Position numbers and translations under genes: made by a program. From positions 124,001 to 188,000 of the forward strand of contig NZ_JBNFZM010000007.1 of NCBI RefSeq assembly GCF_051195235.1: a stretch of DNA of 64,000 bases. The letters run 5' to 3'. Source of the stretch: Tateyamaria sp947503385. GTDB lineage: Bacteria > Pseudomonadota > Alphaproteobacteria > Rhodobacterales > Rhodobacteraceae. The notes below the pieces were generated by a model. The model saw only the letters and a list, made by a program, of their open reading frames with translations, was not told where the DNA came from and did not search any database. This document shows, piece by piece, positions 27,293-35,812 of the stretch (the stretch's first letter is position 1; each line of letters opens with the position of its first letter).

Positions 27293-27712
27293 CGGGGCTG
27301 CTGCGCCAAGATTGGCGTCTTGCATCGCCGCCAATCGCGATTGGCCATTGTCTTTGCGCCTGCATTGCCCTTATCTAGTCCAATGGGCAGGCGACGCGCA
27401 TTCGCGTCGCAGCCTGTATGAGTTTCGCTGACGAGGCGTGAAAACCCTCTTCAGACCGATTGGGCCAGCAATGGCCATGAGATGCTGACGCAGGCCGAGG
27501 TCTGGCGCAGCGCGTAGAATGGATGCGGACGGCCCGAGGGCCGGTGCGCATCGGAGAAGAACCGCGATGACGCGCGTGAGGACAGGATTGATCCCAGCAG
27601 GAGGCCCGACCGGCTCTCCCTGCCGCGCGTCCCATATCGCTCAAACAAGACACATCCACCGCACGCTGGCCCCTCCGGGGGCGCGGCGCAGGTGCGTGTG
27701 CAATGGACTTTC
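27293..27712 (+). other. 420-base leader region of rne
   Basis: No gene is supported here. It contains a GNRA-capped hairpin GGCCA-GCAA-TGGCC at 27463-27476 and a hairpin CGGCC-CGAG-GGCCG at 27530-27543, both upstream of the rne start. A long structured leader is known to mediate RNase E autoregulation in E. coli; by analogy this region could do the same. No promoter was confidently located. Confidence 0.5.
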
Positions 27713-30361
27713 ATGCCTAAGAAAATGCTTATCGATGCCACCCACGCGGAAGAGACCCGCGTCGTGGTGGTGGACGGAAACAAGGTCGAGGAGTTTGACT
27801 TTGAATCCGAAAACAAGCGCCAGCTTGCTGGCAACATCTATCTCGCAAAAGTAACCCGGGTCGAGCCGTCGCTACAGGCGGCCTTTGTCGACTATGGCGG
27901 CAATCGCCACGGCTTCCTTGCGTTCTCGGAAATCCATCCCGATTACTACCAGATCCCCGTCGCCGACCGTGAAGCCCTGATGGAGGAAGAGCGCGCCTAC
28001 GCCGAAGCGCAAAAGGCCCGCGACGAAGAAGAGGACAAGCCCAAGCCCAAGCGCCGCCGCTCGTCCCGTTCCAAGGCGGCCAAGGCCGACACCGGGGATG
28101 CGACCACCTCCAAGGACATCGAGGGGATGGAAACCATCGACCTCGAAGAGGCCGAAGTCCCCGAGGACGAAGCCGCGTCGCCCATGGAGACCGTCAAGGA
28201 GACCCCCGTCGAAACGCCCAGTGCCGATGAGGCCGAGGAGCAAAGCGACGAGGCGACCTCCGCCGACCAAGCGGATGACGATGACGCGTCCGAGGGGAAG
28301 GCGGCCGATGCCGCGTCCAAGGACGACAGCATCGAATCCGTCGCCGATGAGGACGATCAGGAAGACATCCGCCCGCCGCGCAAACCTCGTCCGCGCCGCT
28401 ACAAGATCCAAGAAGTCATCAAGGTCCGTCAGATCCTGCTCGTGCAGGTCGTCAAGGAAGAGCGCGGCAACAAAGGCGCGGCTCTGACCACGTACCTGTC
28501 CCTCGCGGGTCGCTACTGCGTCCTGATGCCTAACACCGCACGTGGTGGCGGCATCAGCCGCAAGATCACCAACGCCGCCGACCGCAAGAAGCTCAAGGAA
28601 ATCGCGGGCGAGATCGAGGTGCCGCAAGGTGCCGGTCTGATCGTGCGCACCGCCGGGGCCAAGCGGACCAAGGCCGAGATCAAGCGCGATTACGAATACC
28701 TGCAACGGCTCTGGGAACAAATCCGCGAGTTGACGCTGAAGTCGATCGCACCGGCCAAGATTTACGAGGAAGGCGACCTGATCAAACGGTCGATCCGCGA
28801 CCTCTACAACCGCGAGATTGACGAAGTGTTCGTCGAAGGCGAGCGCGGTTACCGCATCGCCAAGGACTTCATGAAGATGATCATGCCGTCCCACGCCAAG
28901 AACGTGAAACTCTACGGCGAGAGCCTGCCGCTCTTTGCGCGCTATCAGGTCGAAACCTATCTGGGCGGCATGTTCAACCCGACGGTGCAGCTGAAATCAG
29001 GTGGCTACATCGTGATCGGTATCACCGAGGCACTGGTCGCCATCGACGTGAACTCAGGTCGGTCGACCAAGGAAGGGTCGATTGAGGAAACCGCGCTCAA
29101 GACCAACCTCGAAGCCGCCGAAGAAGTGGCGCGCCAGTTGCGTCTGCGAGACCTTGCGGGGCTGATCGTCATCGACTTTATCGACATGGACGAGCGCAAG
29201 AACAACGCCGCCGTGGAAAAGCGCATGAAGGACCGTCTCAAGACGGACCGTGCGCGCATTCAGGTGGGCCGCATCTCGGGCTTTGGTCTGATGGAGATGT
29301 CGCGACAGCGCCTGCGCCCCGGCATGATCGAGGCGACGACGCAGCCCTGTCAGGCGTGCCATGGCACGGGCCTGATCCGGTCGGACGACAACCTTGCGCT
29401 GTCGATCCTGCGCCAGATCGAAGAGGAAGGCACGCGCCGCCGCTCGCGCGAGGTGCTGGTGAAATGCCCCGTCGGCATCGCCAACTTCCTGATGAACCAG
29501 AAGCGCGAGCACATCGCGCAGATCGAGGCCCGCTATGGCCTGTCGGTCCGGGTCGAGGGTGAGCCGCATCTGGTCAGCCCCGACTTTGCGCTCGAAAAAT
29601 TCAAGACCGCAACCCGGGTGGTCAAGGCCGTCGAGGCGCCTGTTGTCTCGGTGGACACGTCGATCATGGATGAGGTGGACGAAGCCGAAGCAGAAGTCGA
29701 TGACGCCCCCGCGGCACCCGGTGCCGACACCCCGTCCGAAGATGGCGAGACCAAGCCCAAGCGCCGCCGTCGGCGCCGTCGTCGGCGGAGCAAGTCCGGC
29801 AGCGGTGAAAACGGTGATGGCTCGCAGGACAATGGCGATACCGCCAACACCGATGCTGCGTCCGAAGACGGGCCGGCAGACACAACAGCCGAGCCAGCGG
29901 AACAACCCGACGCCGAAGCAGAGGCCGAAGCAACGCCGGACGCCGAAGAGGCCAAGCCCAAGCGCCGCTCCAGCCGGAGCCGGTCGACGGCAAAGTCGAA
30001 AACCGAAGCCAAGGCCGAGGACAGCGCCGCATCGTCCGAACCTGAAGCCGCAGAGGCACCAGCGGAGGAGACCGCAGAGCCCGAAGAAAAGCCTGCGCGC
30101 AAAACGCCCACACGGACACGCAGCACACGTTCGCGTTCCACCAAGGCCAAAGCGGACGACGCCAAAGAAGCCCCGGCAGAGGATGCAGAGGCCGCAGCGG
30201 ACCCGGCACCCGAACCGCAACCTGAACCCGTGGCAGAGCCTGAGCCCACGCCGGAGCCCGTGGCCGCCGCCGCCGCACCGGACCCCGTGGCCGAAGCCCC
30301 GGCACCCGACGAACCGGCCAAGCCAAAACGGCGCGGCTGGTGGTCACTGGGCGGCAAGTAA
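27713..30361 (+). CDS. rne: Ribonuclease E
   Basis: 882 residues from ATG 27713 (MPKKMLIDATHAEETRV is the conserved start). The S1 domain (about 36-260) is split by a ~140-residue Asp/Glu-rich insert (about 88-228), a known alphaproteobacterial trait. The catalytic DNase-I-like part has VAIDVNSGRS and IDFIDMDERKNN, the two Mg-binding Asp. The Zn-link is PCQACHGTGL. From about 655 to the end the protein is disordered: acidic with Arg-rich patches (KRRRRRRRRRSKSG) that would bind RNA and degradosome partners. It initiates mRNA decay and processes rRNA and tRNA. A hairpin overlaps its stop. Confidence 0.97.
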   Translation: MPKKMLIDATHAEETRVVVVDGNKVEEFDFESENKRQLAGNIYLAKVTRVEPSLQAAFVDYGGNRHGFLAFSEIHPDYYQIPVADREALMEEERAYAEAQKARDEEEDKPKPKRRRSSRSKAAKADTGDATTSKDIEGMETIDLEEAEVPEDEAASPMETVKETPVETPSADEAEEQSDEATSADQADDDDASEGKAADAASKDDSIESVADEDDQEDIRPPRKPRPRRYKIQEVIKVRQILLVQVVKEERGNKGAALTTYLSLAGRYCVLMPNTARGGGISRKITNAADRKKLKEIAGEIEVPQGAGLIVRTAGAKRTKAEIKRDYEYLQRLWEQIRELTLKSIAPAKIYEEGDLIKRSIRDLYNREIDEVFVEGERGYRIAKDFMKMIMPSHAKNVKLYGESLPLFARYQVETYLGGMFNPTVQLKSGGYIVIGITEALVAIDVNSGRSTKEGSIEETALKTNLEAAEEVARQLRLRDLAGLIVIDFIDMDERKNNAAVEKRMKDRLKTDRARIQVGRISGFGLMEMSRQRLRPGMIEATTQPCQACHGTGLIRSDDNLALSILRQIEEEGTRRRSREVLVKCPVGIANFLMNQKREHIAQIEARYGLSVRVEGEPHLVSPDFALEKFKTATRVVKAVEAPVVSVDTSIMDEVDEAEAEVDDAPAAPGADTPSEDGETKPKRRRRRRRRRSKSGSGENGDGSQDNGDTANTDAASEDGPADTTAEPAEQPDAEAEAEATPDAEEAKPKRRSSRSRSTAKSKTEAKAEDSAASSEPEAAEAPAEETAEPEEKPARKTPTRTRSTRSRSTKAKADDAKEAPAEDAEAAADPAPEPQPEPVAEPEPTPEPVAAAAAPDPVAEAPAPDEPAKPKRRGWWSLGGK

Positions 30362-30374
30362 GGGCCTAGCCCTT
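30360..30374. terminator. Short hairpin AAGGGC-cta-GCCCTT between convergent genes
   Basis: A perfect 6-base stem overlaps the rne stop codon and the last codons of the convergent tusA-like gene. It has no T-run, so it is a weak bidirectional terminator candidate. Confidence 0.3.
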
Positions 30375-30602
30375 GCGGATCACGTAAACATGCACGGGGC
30401 CGTCCAGATCGCTTGAGACAAGCGTATGGCCGGCCTCGGCGCAAAAATGCGGGATGTCGACGATTGCGGCAGGATCATCTGCCTGAACGGTGATCTCGTC
30501 CCCCGACGACAACGCGGCCAGACGCTTGCGCGCCTTGAGTACGGGCAGGGGGCACAGCAGGCCCACAGCATCAAGCATATGTGGATCGGTCATAGTTGCC
30601 AT
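30366..30602 (-). CDS. TusA-family sulfurtransferase
   Basis: 78 residues (an ATG at 30593 is an alternative start). It has the TusA/SirA fold with the signature DAVGLLCPLPVLKARKRLA, whose CPxP Cys carries the persulfide, then GDEITVQADDPAAIVDIPHFC and a final strand GPVHVYVIRKG. Members relay sulfur for tRNA thiolation, molybdopterin or sulfur oxidation. No tusBCDE or mnmA is nearby, so the acceptor is unknown. It is divergent from ccdA with 84 bases between starts; ccdA is a redox membrane protein, which may hint at thiol chemistry. Confidence 0.9.
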   Translation of the reverse strand: MATMTDPHMLDAVGLLCPLPVLKARKRLAALSSGDEITVQADDPAAIVDIPHFCAEAGHTLVSSDLDGPVHVYVIRKG

Positions 30603-30686
30603 TTAGGCGCGATGTTTCAGCATGTCCACGCACATGTGACTGCGTGCCCCCGTGACGCCGGGCGTGCGGTTGGTTAGGTGGGTTTC

Positions 30687-31439
30687 ATGTTCGGAATTGA
30701 CATCATCGACGCGAGCCTGCTGCCTGCCATGAGCGTGGCCTTGCTGGCGGGCATCATCAGCTTTCTCAGCCCATGCGTGCTGCCTATTGTGCCGCCTTAT
30801 CTTGCGTATATGTCGGGCATGAGCGTGGGCGAGATATCCGAAGACGGGCGCGGGCGCAGCCGGGCCACGATTGCGGCGCTGTTCTTTGTCCTTGGCCTGT
30901 CGACAGTCTTTATCATCCTTGGCTTTGCCGCGTCCGCCTTTGGCGCGTTTTTCTTGCAGAACCAGGTGCTATTTGCGCAGATTTCCGGCGCTGTGATCAT
31001 CGTTTTTGGCCTGCATTTCCTTGGTGTCTTCCGCATCTCGTTTCTTGATCGCGAGGCGCGGATGGATGCGGGGGATCAGGGCGGGTCGTCTTTTGGCGCA
31101 TATATCCTTGGCCTTGCCTTTGCTTTTGGCTGGACGCCCTGTATCGGACCGCAACTGGGCGCGATCCTGACACTTGCCGCGTCTGAGGCGTCCGTGACAC
31201 GCGGCACGGTCCTGCTGGGCATTTATGCAGCCGGTCTTGGGATACCGTTCCTGCTGGCGGCGATGTTCATGAGCCGTGCCATGGGGTTCATGAACCGGAT
31301 AAAACGCCACATGGTCCTGATCGAAAGGGTGATGGGAGGACTTTTGGTTCTGGTGGGGCTGGCGATGCTGACCGGACTGTTCACGTGGTTCTCCTTTTGG
31401 CTGCTGGAGCAGTTTCCGGCCTTGGCCACGCTGGGGTGA
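30687..31439 (+). CDS. ccdA: Cytochrome c biogenesis protein CcdA
   Basis: 250 residues from ATG 30687 (a GTG at 30678 is possible). There are six transmembrane segments. The two redox Cys lie in SFLSPCVLPIVPPYLAYMSG (TM1) and FGWTPCIGPQLGAIL (TM4), the canonical CcdA positions. It moves electrons from cytoplasmic thioredoxin across the inner membrane to periplasmic thiol partners, needed for c-type cytochrome maturation. No ccm gene is adjacent. Confidence 0.95.
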   Translation: MFGIDIIDASLLPAMSVALLAGIISFLSPCVLPIVPPYLAYMSGMSVGEISEDGRGRSRATIAALFFVLGLSTVFIILGFAASAFGAFFLQNQVLFAQISGAVIIVFGLHFLGVFRISFLDREARMDAGDQGGSSFGAYILGLAFAFGWTPCIGPQLGAILTLAASEASVTRGTVLLGIYAAGLGIPFLLAAMFMSRAMGFMNRIKRHMVLIERVMGGLLVLVGLAMLTGLFTWFSFWLLEQFPALATLG

Positions 31440-31524
31440 TCGGTTTCGGGCACGGAAACCAACCGGCAGCTTCCGCCTTACTTTGGCCCCACAACATCGC
31501 TAGAATGCGCCAAAAGGTGCATTG

Positions 31525-32748
31525 ATGAGCAGCGCGCATCCAAAAACCGTGTCACGCCGCCGGGTGTTCTACATTCCCGGCTACGACCCGATTCACCCCC
31601 GCCGATACCGCGAGCTTTATCGCAAGGAAGGGGTCGCACAGGCGGCCATATCCGGCTACGAACTGGCGCTGACACCCGCGCCAAAGGGCGCGCATTACGG
31701 TTGGCAGGTGGCAGCACGCATTGACGACGCGCAAACCCATGCCGACGTCGAGGTTCTGGTCTGGTCCGATATCGTCCGTGACAGCATGGATGCGTCGATC
31801 CCCGGCACCTATCTGCAACTTGTGCGCACCGCATGGACCTATATCGCGTCGGGCGCGCTACGCCGCCTGATGCGCCTGCGCAAGGGGCCGGTGATTGCCG
31901 CCCTTTACCCGGTGGGCATGTTGGTGGGCCAGTTGCTGTTGGCGGTTCTGCTATGGGCGCTGATCTGGCGCCTTGGGGACACGATCTGGCCCGGTGTCGG
32001 ATCATGGTTGGGCAGCGGCGGGGGGGCGGTGGCCTTTGTCAGCTTGCTGCGCTGGTTCAAATCCAAGGACGGCCGGTTTTTTGCCTACTACCTGATGCAC
32101 GACTACGCCTATTCGGCAGCCTCGCGTGGTGCGAACCCGGACGCGTTGGAGGCGCGGATGCGCAGCTTTGGCGACAGCATTGCCGAAGCGATGCAGGACG
32201 ATGTCGACGAGGTGCTGGTGGTTGGCCATTCCTCTGGCGCGCATCTGGCCGTGTCCATCCTTGCCGACCTGATCCGCGAGGGCCGGGTGCCCGCGACCGG
32301 TCCTGCGCTTGGGTTCCTGTCGTTGGGGCAGGTTGTGCCCATGGTGTCCTTTTTGCCCGAGGCGCACCGCCTGCGGGCTGACTTGCAATACCTGTCGATG
32401 CGCGACGAACTGACATGGGTGGATGTCACAGCGCCCGGCGATGGCTGTGCCTTTGCGCTGTGTGATCCTGTGGCCGTCTCTGGCGTGGCACCCGAGGGCA
32501 AACGCTGGCCGCTGGTCTTTTCCGCCGCCTTCACCCAGACCCTCAGCCCGGAGCGGTGGAAGGAATTGCGCTGGCGCTTTTTTCGTCTGCATTTCCAGTA
32601 CCTGTGCGCCTTTGACCGGCCCAAGGATTATGACTATTTCCAGATCACCGCAGGGCCTGTTACCTTGGCGGACCGCTATGCGGATCGCCGGCCCTCCAAA
32701 TCCCGGATCGACATTCCTGTGTCCAAATACACCTCGGTTGCGGTATGA
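31525..32748 (+). CDS. Alpha/beta-hydrolase-like membrane protein coupled to a P450
   Basis: 407 residues from ATG 31525 with AAAAGG upstream. The N-terminus reads RRRVFYIPGYDPIHPRRYRELY, a hydrolase-like first strand and oxyanion loop. Two hydrophobic segments at about residues 122-150 and 154-174 follow. VLVVGHSSGAHLAVSILADL (GHSSG) is the nucleophile elbow of an alpha/beta hydrolase. A late LSMRDELTWVD could hold the acid. The substrate is unknown. It overlaps the P450 start by four bases (ATGA), so both are made together, which suggests that the P450 and this enzyme act on the same hydrophobic ester or lipid at the membrane. Confidence 0.7.
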   Translation: MSSAHPKTVSRRRVFYIPGYDPIHPRRYRELYRKEGVAQAAISGYELALTPAPKGAHYGWQVAARIDDAQTHADVEVLVWSDIVRDSMDASIPGTYLQLVRTAWTYIASGALRRLMRLRKGPVIAALYPVGMLVGQLLLAVLLWALIWRLGDTIWPGVGSWLGSGGGAVAFVSLLRWFKSKDGRFFAYYLMHDYAYSAASRGANPDALEARMRSFGDSIAEAMQDDVDEVLVVGHSSGAHLAVSILADLIREGRVPATGPALGFLSLGQVVPMVSFLPEAHRLRADLQYLSMRDELTWVDVTAPGDGCAFALCDPVAVSGVAPEGKRWPLVFSAAFTQTLSPERWKELRWRFFRLHFQYLCAFDRPKDYDYFQITAGPVTLADRYADRRPSKSRIDIPVSKYTSVAV

Positions 32749-34091
32749 CACCGCCCAAACCGCCCAGCAGGCCGGACCGCGTGTCGCTGTGGCGGTACAT
32801 GCGGCTGTTTCGACAGGACATATTGTCGGCACAACCCGAGCGTCTCTACCGCGCATGGATGGCCGAGTTCCGCACTCCGTTTTTTCGCAGCTACCTGATG
32901 AACCAGCCCGCGTTGGTCAAAACCGTGCTCAGGGAACGGCCCAAGGACTTCCCCAAATCCGACCGGATCAGCGAGGGGCTGCGGCCGTTGCTGGGCAATT
33001 CCGTCTTTTTGACCAACGGCGCGCAATGGGAGCGGCAGCGTCGTATCATCGACCCCGCCTTTGAGGGCGGTCGCCTGCGCGAGACGTTCCCGGCCATGTG
33101 GGACGCCTCCGAAGCGGCAGCGGCACGTTTGCCAGAGGGGCCGACAGAAATTGAGGCCCAGATCAGCCATGCCGCCGCTGATGTGATTTTTCGGACGCTC
33201 TTTTCCTTGCCGATTGAGGATGAATTGGCGGGGGCCGTTTTTCACGCGTTCCGCGCCTATCAGCGCAGCCAGCCGATCCTGAACCTTGCCGCTTTTGTCC
33301 CGCTGCCGGCGTGGCTGCCGCGTGGGTTTCGGCGGAACACGCGCGCCACTGCGGCTGAGATCCGCAGGCTGATCACCCAACTGGTCGAGCGGCGCGCGGC
33401 GGAAATCGCGGATGGCACCGCGCCGGATGATTTGGCGACCAAGATCATGACGACCGTCGATCCCGAAACCGGCGAGACCTTTGACGCCGAAGAGATGGTG
33501 GATCAGGTCGCGATCTTCTTTCTCGCAGGGCACGAAACCAGTGCCTCTGCGCTGGCATGGGCGCTCTACCTTGTGGCGTGTTTTCCAGAGTGGCAAGACC
33601 GCATCGCGACAGAGGCGCAAGCTCTGGACACCTGCGAATTCAGCGTGATGTCCAAACTGCCCGTGGCGCGGGACGTGTTTCGTGAAACCCTGCGACTTTA
33701 TCCTCCGGTGCCGATGATGGTGCGGGAAACGACATGCCCCGAAACATTCCGGGATCGCGACGTGCCCAAGGGCGCGCAGGTCGTCATCAGCCCGTGGCAC
33801 CTGCATCGCCACACGCGTCTTTGGGATCAGCCTGACGACTTTGACCCGGGCCGTTGGCAGACCGAAAACGGCAAAAGCTGTATGCGTGATGCGTTCATTC
33901 CGTTCTCGGCCGGGGCGCGGGTCTGCACCGGCGCGGGCTTTGCGATGGTCGAAGGGCCACTGATTCTGGCGCGTCTTTTGCGCGATCACGTGGTTTTGCC
34001 CGTGCCTGACCGTGTCCCGGTGCCTGTTGCACACCTCACAGTGCGCGCCAAAGACGGCATCTGGTTAGAAATCCGCAAACGTCAGCGCTAA
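32745..34091 (+). CDS. Cytochrome P450
   Basis: 448 residues. The I-helix oxygen-binding motif is FFLAGHETSAS (about 258-268), the ExxR of the K helix is ETLR (Glu314, Arg317), and the haem-binding loop is FSAGARVCTGAGFA with Cys394 as axial ligand. No N-terminal membrane anchor is present, so it is a soluble bacterial-type monooxygenase needing ferredoxin or flavodoxin partners encoded elsewhere. The overall form resembles fatty-acid or terpene-oxidising bacterial P450s, but the substrate cannot be read. It is coupled to the upstream hydrolase-like gene. Confidence 0.93.
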   Translation: MTPPKPPSRPDRVSLWRYMRLFRQDILSAQPERLYRAWMAEFRTPFFRSYLMNQPALVKTVLRERPKDFPKSDRISEGLRPLLGNSVFLTNGAQWERQRRIIDPAFEGGRLRETFPAMWDASEAAAARLPEGPTEIEAQISHAAADVIFRTLFSLPIEDELAGAVFHAFRAYQRSQPILNLAAFVPLPAWLPRGFRRNTRATAAEIRRLITQLVERRAAEIADGTAPDDLATKIMTTVDPETGETFDAEEMVDQVAIFFLAGHETSASALAWALYLVACFPEWQDRIATEAQALDTCEFSVMSKLPVARDVFRETLRLYPPVPMMVRETTCPETFRDRDVPKGAQVVISPWHLHRHTRLWDQPDDFDPGRWQTENGKSCMRDAFIPFSAGARVCTGAGFAMVEGPLILARLLRDHVVLPVPDRVPVPVAHLTVRAKDGIWLEIRKRQR

Positions 34092-34171
34092 CACCGCGTC
34101 TGCGGGATTAACCGGGGGTGTTGAATGGGTTAGGAGGGTCGCAACAACCCCCGACGTCCAAGGAGTACCTG

Positions 34172-35065
34172 ATGTCCGATTTTGCCAAGATGCGCGCTCA
34201 AATGGAGCAAGGGGCAGGCTTTATCGCTGCGCTCGACCAATCGGGCGGGTCCACACCCAAGGCCCTCGCGCTGTACGGTGTTATGCCAGAGGATTATTCC
34301 GGCGACGAAGAGATGTTTGCAGAAATGCAGAAAATGCGGGCGCGCATCATCGAGAGTCCGGATTTCACTGGCGACAAGGTGATTGGCGCGATCCTGTTCG
34401 AAAAGACAATCCATGAACGGATCGGGGATACGCCGGTTGCGACGCATCTGTGGAAAACGCGCGGCGTTGTGCCGTTTCTGAAGATCGACAAGGGCCTTGA
34501 GGACGAGGCGCAGGGCGTGCAATTGCTGAAACCCATGCCCGGCCTCGCCGCGCGGTTGGCAGAGGCGCGTGACATGGGCATCTTTGGCACCAAGGAGCGT
34601 TCGGTGATCCAGTCCGCCAACGCGGACGGCATCGCCGCCATTGCTGAAAATCAGTTCGATGTTGCCCACGAGGTGCTGGCGGCCGGTCTGGTGCCGATCA
34701 TCGAACCCGAGATCAACATTCATTCCGACACCAAGGCCGCGTGCGAAGATATGCTGGCAGATGCGCTGATGGCGCATATCGAAAAACTGTCGGCGGATCA
34801 AAACGTGATCCTCAAGCTGACCTTGCCGGATGTGCCGTGCCGTTACGACGCGCTGGCAGATCATCCGCGCGTGTTGCGCGTGGTGGCACTGTCGGGGGGG
34901 TATTCGACGGATGAGGCAAGCGCGAAACTGGCACAGAACCACAAGATGATCGCCAGCTTTAGCCGTGCCCTGACCGAAGGGCTGCGCCGCGACATGGACG
35001 ATGCAGGGTTCGTGGCGGCCTTGGGTAAGAATATCGACCAGATTTACAACGCGTCGATCAGCTAA
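34172..35065 (+). CDS. Fructose-bisphosphate aldolase class I
   Basis: 297 residues from ATG 34172 with AAGGAG upstream. It is the class I (Schiff-base) type: GFIAALDQSGGSTPKALALYG at the N-terminus, VPFLKIDKGLEDEAQGVQLLKP, EPEINIHSD, and ILKLTLPDVP with the candidate Schiff-base Lys. It cleaves fructose-1,6-bisphosphate reversibly in glycolysis and gluconeogenesis. It stands alone; a class II enzyme may exist elsewhere. Confidence 0.93.
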   Translation: MSDFAKMRAQMEQGAGFIAALDQSGGSTPKALALYGVMPEDYSGDEEMFAEMQKMRARIIESPDFTGDKVIGAILFEKTIHERIGDTPVATHLWKTRGVVPFLKIDKGLEDEAQGVQLLKPMPGLAARLAEARDMGIFGTKERSVIQSANADGIAAIAENQFDVAHEVLAAGLVPIIEPEINIHSDTKAACEDMLADALMAHIEKLSADQNVILKLTLPDVPCRYDALADHPRVLRVVALSGGYSTDEASAKLAQNHKMIASFSRALTEGLRRDMDDAGFVAALGKNIDQIYNASIS

Positions 35066-35084
35066 GCGATTGCCAAACGCATGT

Positions 35085-35115
35085 CTGGCCGGGGCGCATG
35101 GTGTTTTCCGGCCAG
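35085..35115. terminator. Hairpin CTGGCCGG/CCGGCCAG after aldolase
   Basis: Perfect 8-base arms with a 15-base loop, 20 bases after the aldolase stop and before the convergent RHH gene. The T-run lies in the loop, not after the stem, so termination is plausible but unproven. Confidence 0.35.
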
Positions 35116-35161
35116 CCGTCGCGGTTGGATCATCTGTGTGGGTCGAAGATGTCGGGACCGC

Positions 35162-35392
35162 TTATGCCTTCGTGCCCCGCGCACGCACCCGGCGCAGTAC
35201 GAATACACGTATGGCCGAAGCGAGGCCAACATCGGCGCCGCGGGTTACATCAATTTCAGCGGCCAAAGCATTGATTGGTAAGCCGTCTTCGGCAGCAATT
35301 TCGCGGAACGCGTCCCAAAATTCAGGCTCGAGCGATACGCTGGTCCGGTGCCCCTTGAGGGTCAGGGAGTGTTTTTCGGGGCGACCGCTCAC
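35162..35392 (-). CDS. Ribbon-helix-helix domain protein (RHH_4)
   Basis: 76 residues from GTG 35392. RPEKHSLTLKGHRTSVSLEPEFWDAFREIAAEDG is the RHH_4 pattern: a beta ribbon (HRTSVSL) that would enter the DNA major groove, then two helices. RHH proteins of this length act as dimers and bind operators. The C-terminal half ends in RVFVLRRVRARGTKA. It overlaps the upstream 55-residue gene by GTGA. It is the last of four genes that run leftward from fumC. Its target is unknown. Confidence 0.8.
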   Translation of the reverse strand: MSGRPEKHSLTLKGHRTSVSLEPEFWDAFREIAAEDGLPINALAAEIDVTRGADVGLASAIRVFVLRRVRARGTKA

Positions 35393-35556
35393 TGGTCAGG
35401 CAGGAAACGGCGCGCGGGGTCAAGCTCTGCAACCCGCGCATAGGTGTTCAGAACCCGCGCCAAAGCGCCCTGATTGGCACGCAGATAGCGGCGCGCCCGG
35501 CGCAATGCACGGATCCGCTGTTTTTGAGCCTGATCGGCGGCATTGGGTTGCGTCAT
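35389..35556 (-). CDS. Small basic hypothetical protein, 55 residues
   Basis: From ATG 35556 it encodes a very basic helical protein (KQRIRALRRARRYLRANQGALARVLNTYARVAELDP). The frame is open farther upstream to 35688, but that part is not family-like. It overlaps the RHH gene by 4 bases and follows DUF4169 by 43 bases. I do not recognise a family. Charge and length suggest nucleic-acid or membrane contact. The tight overlap supports that it is real. Confidence 0.5.
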   Translation of the reverse strand: MTQPNAADQAQKQRIRALRRARRYLRANQGALARVLNTYARVAELDPARRFLPDQ

Positions 35557-35599
35557 CGAAACACCTGTCACTGTCACGGTCCAAGCGAATACAGACAAT

Positions 35600-35812
35600 T
35601 TATGGCTTTTCGGAGCCGTCATCTGCGCCTTTGCGCGGCATCTCAAGGGCTTGGCCATCCAATTTTCGCGCCTCGCGGGCATTTTCAACCTGAGCGGAGC
35701 GTTTGTCTGCTTTCGTCAATCCGAACGTCACCGCATTGGCGTCAGCGCGCGCCTTGTTCTCGGCGCGCGCGCGGGCCTTGCGGGCCTTGTTCAGATTGAT
35801 GGGCGTGCTCAC
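35600..35812 (-). CDS. DUF4169 family protein
   Basis: 70 residues: MSTPINLNKARKARARAENKARADANAVTFGLTKADK. Short, highly charged and helical, it matches the DUF4169 family known beside fumC in rhodobacters. Its ATG overlaps the fumC stop, so it is coupled to fumarase. Function unknown. Confidence 0.8.
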   Translation of the reverse strand: MSTPINLNKARKARARAENKARADANAVTFGLTKADKRSAQVENAREARKLDGQALEMPRKGADDGSEKP

